Origin: Chara braunii
Taxonomy: Eukaryota > Streptophyta > Charophyceae > Charales > Characeae
Assembly: GCA_003427395.1 (NCBI GenBank)
Contig: BFEA01000066.1
Coordinates: 2,114,706 to 2,166,427, forward strand
Length of the DNA stretch: 51,722 nt
Reading direction: 5' to 3'
The translations under genes and the position numbers were made by a program. Position 1 is the first letter of the stretch, and each line of letters opens with the position of its first letter. Below the pieces are notes generated by a model. That model searched no databases, was not told where the DNA came from, and saw only the letters and a list, made by a program, of their open reading frames with translations. Below, piece by piece: positions 10,940-21,439 of the stretch.

Positions 10940-11745
10940 GCTGATTCACCCGGGAATCTTCGACTACTTGATCAATTTCAAACAATCTGTTAGTCAGAAG
11001 AGTAGTCGAGTAGCCCTACGAGAGCACCCAGCCACCCTTCAAAGTCCATGCAATTCTCATGCAGCCAAGTAGTTCATGCAATCTAGTGCAAGTGATCGGA
11101 TAACTCACCCGGGAGTATCCTTTTATTAGTTAGGCAGGTAGTTAGGAGATCTATGTTGAACTATCTCAACAATTGACCCAATATTTAGGAAACATTCGAA
11201 CTTCAAGTGTCAATTTCGAATCAAAGTTAGTAATAGACGGTCTTCACGGAAGCCTGCTATTACTACTTGATGCAGAGCTCATTATTTCCCTCAAAAGTGT
11301 AATCGGAAGACCCTACTAGAATCACCTTATTACTTACTTAGAGTCAGACGAGCCAATAGGAAGACCATGCAAGTCAATACGGAAGATGCACGGCACCTTC
11401 CTGCCGCGAATGTCAAAGTCAAACAATCAGTACACCAACTTGCTACTTTAGTCAGGCGAATGGCACGATAGCACGCACGACGAGTACCCTATCATCCTCC
11501 TTAGTTATTTCTATGTAAGCAGCTTGACGATTCTACCGGATTACTCGATGGCGTAGCCTGTAATGTAATGAGAGAACTGCACGGCAACCTCTCGTTACGA
11601 GAGTCGAAATTAGCAGACATTGCATCAATTTAATACTTTAGCCAGATGAATGGCAGAGTAACTTCGCACGGCGAGCACCCCATCATCCAGTTTGGTAGAC
11701 TCATACAAGAAGTGTGACGACCCTACGAGGGCCTCCATCACACGG
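10940..11745. repeat. Array of short hairpins, mostly with ACG loops, copy A
   Basis: Consecutive inverted repeats share a loop ACG but have different stems: 11230-11263 (outer GTAATAG/CTATTAC, inner CTTC/GAAG), 11381-11401 (GGAAGATGC/GCACCTTCC), 11565-11598 (GTAATGAGAG/CTCTCGTTAC), 11645-11687 (CGC/GCG inside GATG/CATC) and 11713-11743 (GTGTGA/TCACAC with CCCT/AGGG). Earlier members use ACCCGG loops (10943-10958 and about 11098-11121). No repeat unit explains all of them, so the shared property is structure rather than sequence. Confidence 0.65.
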
Positions 11746-12242
11746 CCTTATGTTTCAGAACCAAGCAAACTAGGATCCTTTTCGGTTTTCCTAAGTTCCT
11801 TCCTGACATAAGGCACGATTCTTACTTCAATCATACGTTTATTCACTTCTTTCTAACAATTTTACTCCTAAAGAAAATAAGAAGATGTATAGCATGCATC
11901 CATACATACAGTCCATAGACAGTTGTAGCCAGTAAGGGATACGGGAAAGGAATAGGTGACGCGTACCTCATGATTCCCTACCTCCAGAGTCCCTCCTGAA
12001 CTCCGGCAAAGCTCCCCCAATCGCCCTGTTGTCGATTTCATATCGTACATGCAATGGTCGTTTAGACCTTTGTCGGAATATACATGAGATGATTAATCAG
12101 GAAAAAAAGATGGAGAAGGATGGAGGAGCTAGGCACCATCACACGGTGATAATGTCTCTCACCTCTCCAATGCCTCACACTCTTTCCCTTTTCTAGCCCC
12201 TGCTTTCCTCATGATGTTTCAATAGCGAATCAACAATCAATA

Positions 12243-12244
12243 AC

Positions 12245-12296
<52 letters not shown>

Positions 12297-12310
12297 TAAT
12301 AATAATAACA
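12243..12310. repeat. (AAT)n microsatellite
   Basis: AAT triplets with few interruptions. Copy B has a longer, irregular version at 29258-29400, which explains part of the LTR length difference. Confidence 0.95.
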
Positions 12311-13319
12311 ATTATAGCAAACGTAAGAGAATTATCAATAGCGAGTTTGCATTCCAGTTTGCAATACCATGTTGAATGTCAGGGAGCCTGATAATGTCCG
12401 GAAGGCAGCGCTTTACCAATTCATAACATCAACAGAGAGCCCACACACTGCCTCTATAATGAGAGCATGTTTTTGTCACTACTAATGTACGTACTCAGAA
12501 TCCTCTCTCTTTCTTTCTCTCTTTTGCTCAGTACTTACATAGTCACCGTTCGAGAAACCACACGAATTCCATATTGAAGCCCAGAGGTGCAGAATTCAGA
12601 CACGTGCACCTTAAAAGTCCTATCAAACACCTGCTCTCAATAGCTTCATAGATTTGGTCAATAGTGCCAGATGCCGTATTTCGCATCTTTTCTTGTCAAA
12701 GGTAGGTGACTTTCCCCTCTATCTTTTTTTCTGTACCCGCTTCTACATCTGTCTGTCTTGCTGTCTGTAAATGTTTCCTCTGACAGTCTGTATTTATTTG
12801 TATCCGACTGTCTGTGTCTGCCCTGTAGCAGTCTGTCTGTTTGTTTGTTGCTGCCTGTATGTATCTTCTTATTGCTACCTGTATGTGTCTGTTTTGTGTC
12901 GTGTAGGGGTTAATTCTGTAGCCGAGGTAGTAGTTGTAGGACTTCAGTTAGGATCAAGGTCGTAGCCGCTACAGTCCCAAAACGTCAAAGGTCGTAGCTG
13001 CCACAGTCCTGAAAGGCCATGTTCGCAGACTTTCGGAAGGCCCGAAAGTGGCTCCTGAATCGTTGCTCACAGCAGACTAGAGACAAGTGGGCGGTGGCAA
13101 TCCTACCCTTGTAGAGTCCTTGGTACCAAGTCCCAGTCTGTCCTGGTCCAGTCAAACAAGTACCACCTGGAACTGCGTATACTATGGGCATGGAAAAGGT
13201 CTAACCAACGAGCTGCAGAAGTACATATCAAGAGGCAGTACCCAACCATTTATCCCCTTTTCTACGTGAGCCATGGGGAAGAACTGCTACAGCGACTTGT
13301 GCTATGGTGGTTTGCAGGA

Positions 13320-13880
13320 GCCCAGAGGGTGCAGTGGTGTTTCAGTGTTACTGTGTGTATGACTGTCACACCTAGCGTGTGACTGTCACAGTATATCAGT
13401 TGAGTGACTATGTCCCTATGTATCTGTATTCCCTGTGTGTCCAAACTTGTACCATGGCGTCTGTGTGTTTTGTCACAGTCTCTATATAATATGCGTGATT
13501 GTCACAGTGTTTTTGTATCTGTGGGTGTATCATCCTATCTTCTGTGTTTGTGTATATGACTGTCACCGTGTTACTACATATCTATCACAGTATGTCTGTG
13601 TCATTATGACCACATGTGTGTCACAGTTCCTGTCGCAGTGTATATCACAGTGCATGTGTCATTCTGCGTATGTGTATGTTTCACTCTTTGCCCGGGTTAT
13701 TACGTACTCGCAACTTCGTGTGATTGTGTATTTTCACTGTATCTGTGCACTTCTATTGCTTTTGTGTGTCTTACTGTATATGTATGCTTTACTGTATCGG
13801 TGCGCTTGAATCCGTGTCGTTATCTGTCTGTCTGTCAGTCTGTTGATCTGACTGTCTGTGTTGTCTGTTTTATCTATCTG
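13320..13880. repeat. TG-rich minisatellite with GTGACTGTCACAGTGT-like units
   Basis: Units on TGACTGTCACAGTG and TGTATCTGTG recur through this stretch and continue less regularly as TGTCTGTCTG runs to about 14450. Long open frames here (Cys/Val/Tyr-rich) arise from the repeat and keep no protein signature. The copy B equivalent is 30430-30960. Confidence 0.7.
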
Positions 13881-14631
13881 CCTGTGTCACGTAGGAGTTA
13901 AGGCTATAGTGGTTCGTATCTGTAAGACTTCAGAAAGGGTCAAGGTTGTAGCTACCATAGTGGCGAAGGGCCAAATCAACAGACTTCCAGATGGTCCAGA
14001 AGTGGCCTTTCGACCGTTGCTCATACGGACTAGAAGCAAGTGGGCAGGTGGTGCAGTTAGTCATCACTCAGTCCACCCAGCAAGTATCACGCGGGACTAT
14101 GTGCACCAGGGGTCCGGCGCTGCTGTTTTTGGTCGTTGAGACGTGACTTCCGACCGTTTGTTTGTCTGTTTGCCCCCTGTATGGCTTGTTACTTTTGTTC
14201 GTCTGTGGTCGGCTTCTTATTTCAATTTGCATATCTCTGTTTCTCATCTCTTTATGCATTTTGTTTGTGTGTCTCCGATTGTGCCTTTGTCTGTGTCTCT
14301 TCTTGTGTATCAGACTGTGCATTTGTCTGTCGTTTGCCTATCTTCTGTCTGTCTTTGTCCGTCAATCAGTCTGTCTCACCTGTCTGTTGAGTTTTTCATG
14401 TGTTTGTTTGTTACCATCTGTATGAGTCTGTCTATGTTCTCAAAGGGTTAAGACTGTAATTGGGACCGTAGCCATATCTGTAAGGTTGCTGATGACGTCA
14501 ACAACTTCCCGGGGTATTGAGCAGATCTCGGCTATTGCCAATCGCCCCGAGCACCAAGTGTGTCTCTCGAATCACTCACAACCGCGATTCCCCCCCTCAC
14601 AAATGCTACACACCCAAGGACCATGCATCCA

Positions 14632-14676
14632 ATAATAATAATAGTAATAATAATAATAATAGTAATAATAATAAGA
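14632..14676. repeat. (AAT)n microsatellite
   Basis: AAT triplets interrupted by AGT, followed by an A-rich AAGAAAAAGAAG tail. The copy B equivalent is 31696-31760. Confidence 0.9.
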
Positions 14677-15086
14677 AAAAGAAGATGACAATATTCAGAT
14701 TGCACAATCACGTTGAAAGCCAGATCATATCATGGTGTCCAAAAAGCAGCATTGCATCACGAGAATCACCAAATAAAAACACACCAAGAGTTCATAATTG
14801 ACAATGCTGAAATAGTCACATCAACATCAACGAAGAACCAGAGTTGATATCCTATCTGGCGCTCGGCGCCCAGACTACATGTAGCAGATCCTATCTAGCC
14901 TATACTGCGAAGCCGAAAGATGACATCAACAACATTCCCGAAGTACGAGCAGACATCGGACCTGTGTCGTTTGCCTCATGCACTAGGTAAGTCTCACGCC
15001 TCATTCATCACCTTCGATTCCCCACACACAGATGCTATGTGCATCTCTCCTCTCCCGAAGAATTCTTATAAGATCGAAATTGTAAA

Positions 15087-15089
15087 AAC

Positions 15090-15145
<56 letters not shown>

Positions 15146-15180
15146 CAATAAATGTAATAATAATAATAATAATAATAAAA
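15087..15180. repeat. (AAT)n microsatellite
   Basis: Two blocks of AAT triplets split by GACAATAAATG. Copy B (about 32163-32193) is much shorter, so this tract changed length after insertion. Confidence 0.95.
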
Positions 15181-15472
15181 CAGCGATTATGAGCGTGGAC
15201 AAAACATCTCTTCCGATCTGCTGTAATCACGATCGGGGGCAGTGTTGTGTCTGAAGGTCGGTGGTCAAGGCCCCTCCGCCAAAAGTACTCTCTTTGTCCC
15301 TCTCACCTTGGTCGAATCATGAACGTCTCACACACACACATTCCATCGATAGGACGAGCAAAAACGGAATGAATCTTGTGCTGAAACGGGGAAATATACA
15401 CTACACTATCATTTTTTGATTTGCTCGTTCTATCGATCCAAGTAGTGTTAGCTCTTTCTCTTTCTCTCTCTG

Positions 15473-15510
<38 letters not shown>
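15473..15510. repeat. (CA)n microsatellite
   Basis: CA dinucleotides preceded by a TCTC run. It sits between two diverged copies of a module containing TCCATCGATAGGA...GAGCAAAAACGGAATGAATC (about 15335 and 15517). The copy B equivalent is 32498-32546. Confidence 0.95.
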
Positions 15511-15514
<4 letters not shown>

Positions 15515-15713
15515 ACTCCATCGATAGGATGAGCAAAAACGGAATGAATCTTCCGCTGAAACGTGGAAATATATACGGCCACTTTCTGATTTGCTCGTTC
15601 TATCGATCCGAGTACCGTGTGGCGAGCCGCACGCTTAGCTCTCTGTCTCTTACACACACACATATGTAATAGTAATGTATCTTCCCTGTTTTTTAGCGTT
15701 AGGTTCATTCATT

Positions 15714-15739
15714 TATTTTATTTTATTTTATTTATTTGC

Positions 15740-15778
<39 letters not shown>

Positions 15779-15785
15779 TTTGTTT
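15714..15785. repeat. (TTTA)n microsatellite
   Basis: TTTA/TTAT tetranucleotides. The copy B equivalent is 32746-32810. Confidence 0.95.
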
Positions 15786-15920
15786 ATTCATCTACCTCGT
15801 TTTGGTCGTCGACAGTGTTGGAGAGTGAGCCGCGAGATTGAGGACTTACCTGTTCTCTGTCTCATTCCCTCGTCGCCGTCGCGGTCGACACTCGATGCTC
15901 CCCGTTGCATCACGCTGCAG

Positions 15921-16617
15921 TATACGGGGCATGACAGGCGCAAACACGCTTTCCAATGAAGTCGAGCTGACGACGATCCCACCTCATGAGGTTGTCGGCC
16001 TCGATTGCACGGTCAGGTGAGTGGTCCTCCCCCTCCTCTCTCTATCTCTCCTTTTCCTCCTTCTCCTCCTTCTCCTCCTTCTTCTTCACTGCTTCTACTC
16101 CCACACGCTATCTCCGTAGCCTTGCGCGCCTCGTTTCTCTTCTCCCTCCGCGCTACTCTTCTTCTCTTTCTCCCGCCCTTCTTCCTTCTCCCTCTTCCTC
16201 TCCTTCTCCCCCGTCTCCTCTTCTTCTTTCTCTCTACTTCTTCTTCGTCCTCTTCTTCTTCTTTCTCACTACTTCTACTTCTTCTTTCAACCTTTTCCTC
16301 GCGCGCCTTCCTTCTCTGTGCAACCATCTTCGCGCGCGCCTCTTTTCTTTACCGTGGCATCCCTCCTCCTTACGTTTCCCTCGCCTTCTTTCTCTGCGTG
16401 ACCATCTTTCTTCGTGATTCCCCCTCGCTTGTTTCTTCGAACATCCGCGCACATACCCCTGCATGCTCCCTGCGTTCCTCTACGACGACGATCTCTTCCA
16501 TGCCCGACGCGATCGAGATCGAGGCGGGGTTCGTTTGCAACAAAAAAACGTATTTTCTCTCTATTACTGAACTTTTTCCAATTCTATGGTAGATTCACGG
16601 ACGTGAAACTACGATAG
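15921..16617 (+). pseudogene. Possible captured two-exon gene fragment, antisense in LTR copy A
   Basis: Seen: CTGCAG acceptor, then exon 15921-16016 with an ATG at 15931, donor CAG|GTGAGT at 16017, a 576-bp pyrimidine-rich intron, branch-like TACTGAAC, acceptor TAG at 16590-16592, then ATTCACGGACGTG. Joining the two exons keeps one frame, running from MTGANTLSNEVELTT to a stop at 16615-16617. AATAAA-like sequence and a 24-nt A run (16672-16695) follow. Copy B keeps the same splice sites and frame with mostly silent changes. I do not recognise the peptide. It could be a transduced host exon pair, or chance splice-like sequence. Confidence 0.3.
16020..16460. repeat. Long CT-rich (pyrimidine) tract in copy A
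   Basis: About 440 bp dominated by CTTCTCCTC-type sequence on the + strand, GA-rich on the element sense strand. Long Ser/Leu-rich and Arg/Glu-rich frames through it are low-complexity artefacts. The copy B equivalent is 33053-33500. Such tracts can form triplex DNA; that is inference here. Confidence 0.85.
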
Positions 16618-16829
16618 AATAATTCGGGGATAAAAAGAAAAATAAATAACAGTAAACGAATCTAACTAATTAAAAAAAAAAAAAAAAAAAAAAAATCCTA
16701 CTACTAACTACCTCGTCGTGCCAACTGTCACAATGGGGTCTAACCATGACTAAGCTCTGATTTAGAGGTCACGGGTTCGAGTCTGACTGCCCGAGCGCAG
16801 GTAAAAAAGTTGCGAAGCTCCTTCACAAA

Positions 16830-16914
16830 AGGAGCTAGCTCAGAGGTCGGTCGGGTTCGTTCCCTATATCCTACACTTAACAGTCTTGCACCTGAACCTA
16901 CTGAGCTAGCTCCT
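16830..16914 (-). repeat. tRNA-derived sequence in LTR copy A
   Basis: On the - strand TAGCTCAGTAGG matches a tRNA A box, and GGGAACGAACCC resembles a B box about 50 nt later. AGGAGCTAGCTCAG (16830-16843) and CTGAGCTAGCTCCT (16901-16914) form terminal inverted repeats. A separate + strand GGGTTCGAGTCT (about 16772) also resembles a T arm. Confidence 0.45.
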
Positions 16915-17710
16915 ACTCGGTTTAAGAGAGGAGTTGCTCAGATATATGTAGGGCATTGAGATTTCAGATGATCCCGTTTCCTAAGTCTATGTGTGTGCCC
17001 TGTTGCTGGTCTGTGTGCCTGCCTGAGCACCTGTCGGTTTTGAGAGTGTGTGCGCCCTATGAGGGCACTTGATTTAACGGAAAGCCCAAAGGGTCGGTAC
17101 TTACCTGTGACCATGACATTGAGGGTTGCGGTAGGGAAAATAATCAAGTAGCGGGTATGCCGGTACAACACCAGTAGAGGTAGATGTGCGCTGCACTTGA
17201 GGCCGCACGAAGGAAGACAACATTTTGTATTTTTTAGAGGCCCAACACCGGTCGTCGCCGCTTAGTGTCTTGGTGACACATTTCTATTAGCCGCGCGGCC
17301 GGGGTTATTATCATTATTTCAGTCCGCTTTCGACCTTACGACGGCGCGACCAGCAAATTTTCCCGTACCGGTCAGTCCGACGCTTCTGGACTAGATCTAA
17401 TGCGTTTTCCCCTTACCGCCTATACTTCTGACTGAGCCAGATCACGGTCCACACACCCCGCAAGACCTTTTCTTGTTCTCTTCCAACCCTCCGGCCCTTA
17501 AGGTCGAAGATTTTTAATTTATTTATTTTTTTACTAACCCCCACCTGTTATCATACACGTTGTATCACTGGGCATGGCCACCCAGAAACTTCGACCTCAA
17601 TGATCGAGGATTTCGCTTCACAGCGTCCGGACGAAAAATCCCTCACTTTTTACTCCTAACTGTCCCCAGTATAGTGACCGATGTTGATACTGTATCGAAT
17701 ATAAAATCAT

Positions 17711-17740
17711 GAGCAAATACCCTTGTAAGGGTGTTTGCTC
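17711..17740. promoter_or_regulatory. LTR-terminal hairpin, copy A
   Basis: GAGCAAATACCC (17711-17722) pairs with GGGTGTTTGCTC (17729-17740) across TTGTAA with one G-T wobble. It ends five bases inside the LTR edge. It is identical in copy B (34741-34770) and structurally matched in E2 (34915-34945). Confidence 0.6.
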
Positions 17741-17745
17741 CGACA

Positions 17746-17766
17746 ATCTTCCCGGACCCCATTTAG
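17746..17766 (-). promoter_or_regulatory. Candidate polypurine tract of E1
   Basis: On the - strand GGGGTCCGGGAAGAT directly precedes the 3' LTR. It is purine-rich and in the expected place, but interrupted by pyrimidines. The equivalent site in E2 (34950-34968) reads GGTCCGGTAAGC. Confidence 0.45.
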
Positions 17767-20396
17767 CGACGTCCCCGTCGCTGGGGAACTTAAATGCAAA
17801 CAAAGGCCTTACGACGCGACAAGTTGTCAAAATCCGATTTCCTGGATGAAGTTGTGGTTTGAAGACTCTTACTATCTTCCTTGGTGCGTCCATACTGCCA
17901 GGATTCCAACCTGGGTCTCTCACATACCAACAATTGCAATACCAAAAAAATATTATTTCATATGACTCAAAAGTGGGGATACTGGATCTGTACTACAATT
18001 ACAGAGGTCGCCAAGGAAGATAATGATAGACTCTCCCCTCAACTTTAGACTTTATTAACCAGGATCTCGTTGAGTGTCCGAGGAGTTAGGAATCAAACCG
18101 AATCCTACTCTTGGGACGCGGGTCTTAACCTAGGTCAGTTTTTGCCGTCCCACCCGAAGTCTAATGCGAGAGGATCGGCAACCTCGGTCTCAACCCACCA
18201 CAGTCGGTTGATCGGGCCTGATTTGTGGCCTACCACGTTGTTAATCTAATGGTGGTACATGTATTGGTTACGCAACACAGGAGAAATTCCTCCTATCAAA
18301 ATATTTGGACCTGATTCTCGATCCCTCCGATATCTACATGAACCGATACTATCATTAGGGAGTCTCTATCCTCAAGTTTAGTCCCAGGCCGTAATCGGAA
18401 TGCCCGCTATCTGGTTATACTTGGTCAGCGGCCCACGCTGGGAGTTACGTCCCAACGATGCCAATTTTCCACCATAGGCTTCGTAATTTTAAGTCCCTCA
18501 GACTGATCTCCATAAATGGATGAACGATGATTATTTCAAAAATACACATATGAAATTCAATTTGACCTAATAAATTTTTTCTCCCCTCGTCAGTTGTCTT
18601 TGAATGGGTGAACAAACCCATTGAATGTATATATGAAAGAAACGATATCAATAAAAATGATTCAACATAATTGTAAAACTTGTCTCTGATCAAGGGGCAT
18701 CGTCAGAGCCACTTAGAGGTCGTGCCTTCCAGACCTTGATCTTAGGCTGGACAGACACACGTCTCAGGGATCTTTTTCCAATAGAAAAAAAAAAAAATTA
18801 AAATATCCATAAAGAAAGTATAAAAGGTTTCTGTTTGACCCCTTGTCTTGTCAGAAGGCAAAAAAAACATTCATTTCATCATAACATATATGTCCCTGAC
18901 TCGCAAAGTTTCTCAAATACATCAAAATTTTGACTTTTTGACACCCTTTTTTAAGGGTCTTTTTCAAAAATAATCACATAAGACAAGACATGAAAAGACT
19001 GACAACAAAGCAAAATATTTTCAGAATGTACAAATCACATGTCACTTTATCTTTCTTGAACACCTAGGTGTTTTCCCATGCATCCTAGTTCAAGACTTTG
19101 ACAACACATACTATACACATATCCAAGATACACATTTCATCAATCAAAACCAAACATTGGACCAACTCAACTGTGAAAGTGAAAAGTGTTTCTCGTCGGC
19201 ATACCCCATAGATAGAAATCATATATGACTCAGGAGAAAACTTAGTCGAATAATGTCGAGCCAAAAACAGTATTGAAACTCGAGTTACATGTCTCTCTTA
19301 CCCTCTATTGTTAGGGTACTCATGCTGAGTCAGAAAAGTATAAAAGAGACAATAAAATTTCATGATACCTCATATATCGGAGTACATACTTTATGATACC
19401 TCATCTATCCTATCTACTGAAGTTCATCACTGCATCTAAGAGGGAACTAAAAAATATGCCGCAAATCTTACCTCACATTCGACTACTAACGTACAATATT
19501 TTTATCTGAATAACGAAAAATGTGAGGGTCCTACAATAGAACTCAAAAAGAAAGAAATCAAAAGGTCGCTCATCCACCAGCTAGGCGCAACCTTTCCTAA
19601 TTCCCCCATGTTAAGCCCTAACTACTTTAAATAGCTAGGGTTTGAACCTTTCTTGGCACATTTACCTATGTCCCTCTTCATGTCGATAAGCCTCTTGTTC
19701 TTATATGTCCTAGCTAAACCTTGACTTCATTCTTTTTTGTACTAAGGACAAAAAAAAAAATTCTCAATTGTATCCCTTTAAGTGTGTACACGATGTTTTC
19801 CCTTCTTCCTTGGTCATGTGAAGATGTCTTTGTCAAATTCTCTATCCTCTCAAAAGAATGAGTTATCGCCTCTGAATAAGATTTTTTCTTATTCTGTCTA
19901 TGCAGACTTTGAAGAGTTTGTCCAACCACTTTTGGACACAGTGTCTTAATGGCTTCAGAGGCACTTTGTGGTAATAGGCTTAGTGTTCTGTTCACTCACT
20001 CCTACCTTCTCTCCACCATCTTTTGACGTTTCTCTTGCTGAATTCTCACTCTTTCCTGTCCTTACACAAGGAGTGTTTCAACAATACCCATAAGTTTCAA
20101 ATCCATGCTTCTTCTTCCATTCAATTATTTGGTTGGACTCCACCGTTTCCTTTTACCGGTATCAGAAAACTTTGTTTAAATCATCGTCACTCCTTCTTTA
20201 TTTTATTCCACTGCCTCCCCTACTTGTCATATATCATGCTTCAGTGGATAAAATCTTATAACCCAACTTGCTTCCCTTTTTGCATACCTTCCTCATTCCT
20301 TCCTTCAATAGTGATCTTGCAGTTACTTCCTCTTAAAGGAAAACATTTTTGTACCTGGTAATCGTGACTTCTTGACGATGTTGGCATCCAATGACC
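17767..20396 (-). other. E1 internal region downstream of gag, no pol seen
   Basis: This is where pol would be expected, yet no reverse transcriptase, RNase H, integrase or protease motif is recognisable in any frame. The 3'-most 700 bp are homologous to 34950-35750 in E2, including a T-arm-like CCAGG-TTGGAAT-CCTGG on the - strand near 17898. The remainder is AT-rich with A/T homopolymers and no feature I can name. Confidence 0.5.
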
Positions 20397-21439
20397 TCAC
20401 GATTCTCTGTCACTTATACAGGTTGTTGCCTTTGTCCACCATTCGCGCTTCCGTCGTAAGGCTTCCTCTCTCGTCCCTCCGGGTATGTTTGGGTTAATAA
20501 GGTTCCCAAATCTGTCAAAAACACCTCCTTCAATATTGGTGTCAATCAGACCATCTGCTTCATCAATCTTCCTAACATGACAAACCCTCATTGTATGCCC
20601 TTCTCGGGTACAATGCCAACAGACAAATTTTCTCAAATCCACTTTTCTTTTTCAAGATCCTTGACCACTTTCCTGACCACCATTTCCTCGACCTCCTTAT
20701 CAATCTTGATATCGTCCATGACTCATGACTATTTGAGCTCGGTTCCTTGCCCTCCGTTGGGCTTTGGTCAATTTAGGAGGTTTAGGTTCTTCTCCCATAC
20801 CAATCATTCCCTTATCTTCTTTCCTTTCTTGGTCGTCACACCGCTTTTTCTCAGCCTTTGCAGATAAGAGAGAGCCTCGATTATCATCATGCGTTTTCTC
20901 TTCACTCCTACTAGCTAGGTCATCTGACGGTCCCTCCGAGACCTTTCGTTTGCCTTTCATGTCTCTCTCTAGTTGCATCATTCTCTCTTCCAACTCTCTC
21001 ACCTATTTCTGTATACCGCCTATTTCCTCTTGCGTTAACGTACCACCGACTACTTGCTCAGAGTTTTCACAATGATGACTGGCGACTTCGCTTTCGGGGA
21101 ACCTCAAGCTCAACAAACCCTCGAGTTCACTCCAAGTTCGTGATCTCAACATGAAACCATATACTTCTTCGTTGAACTCCTCACACACGAATAAAGGAAG
21201 CATAGTCAACATCGCTCTCTCATCCCATTTCTTCTCAAGGCAAAAGTTGAGGTAATCGCGCAAAAAGTTAGGCAGGTTCTTCCCTTGAAACAACAGAGCT
21301 CTAAGGTATGGGGCATTGACTCGTTTACAGACTCGCGCGTTAGAGTTTTAACGAGAGATGAATTCCTCCAAAGTAAAACCTTAGCCAATCCGCCACCCTT
21401 AGCCATTGTCACCGTTGCGGATCTGTACAAGTACAGCAA
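20397..21439 (-). pseudogene. gag: E1 gag, broken, with CCHC zinc knuckle
   Basis: Gag packages retroelement RNA into virus-like particles. From 21293 to 21003 a frame reads ...LPNFLRDYLNFCLEKKW... then LFVCEEFNEEVYGFMLRS, a helical gag-core-like region. A TAG at 21003-21005 is followed in the same frame by a coiled-coil-like RELEERMMQLERD segment and a Lys/Arg/Glu-rich linker to 20700. After further stops and a shift, a zinc knuckle C-W-H-C-T-R-E-G-H-x4-C (CX2CX4HX4C) starts near 20620, then a basic tail ending at 20397. The N-terminal part is frameshifted around 21290. Strand and position fit the E1 LTRs and primer site. The multiple stops and shifts make it non-functional. Gag identity is fairly sure from the knuckle plus context. 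Confidence 0.7.

Larger units (their letters stand above)
9391..17745 (-). mobile_element. E1 3' LTR (copy A, 8,355 bp)
   Basis: Starts TGTCGAGCTCGG on the + strand and ends CTCCGACA. By eye, sampled stretches match copy B at about 93-97 percent. It carries in order: a conserved terminal block (9425-9720), a 71-bp duplication around an N, a stem-loop (10356-10375), a hairpin array (10940-11745), AAT tracts, TG-rich minisatellites (12770-14450), CA and TTTA tracts, a possible antisense gene fragment (15921-16617), a pyrimidine-rich stretch, a tRNA-like sequence and a terminal hairpin. It lacks about 960 bp present in copy B. Confidence 0.85.

Noticed and set aside
13435-14451. Long open frames rich in Cys, Val, Tyr and Leu (for example 124 and 102 codons)
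   Set aside because: They run through TG/TCTG minisatellite, exist in several frames at once and lack any conserved domain.
15986-16592. Ser/Leu/Phe-rich frame of up to 195 codons and the matching Arg/Glu/Lys frame on the other strand
   Set aside because: Low-complexity translation of the CT-rich tract; it crosses the proposed intron and changes freely between LTR copies.
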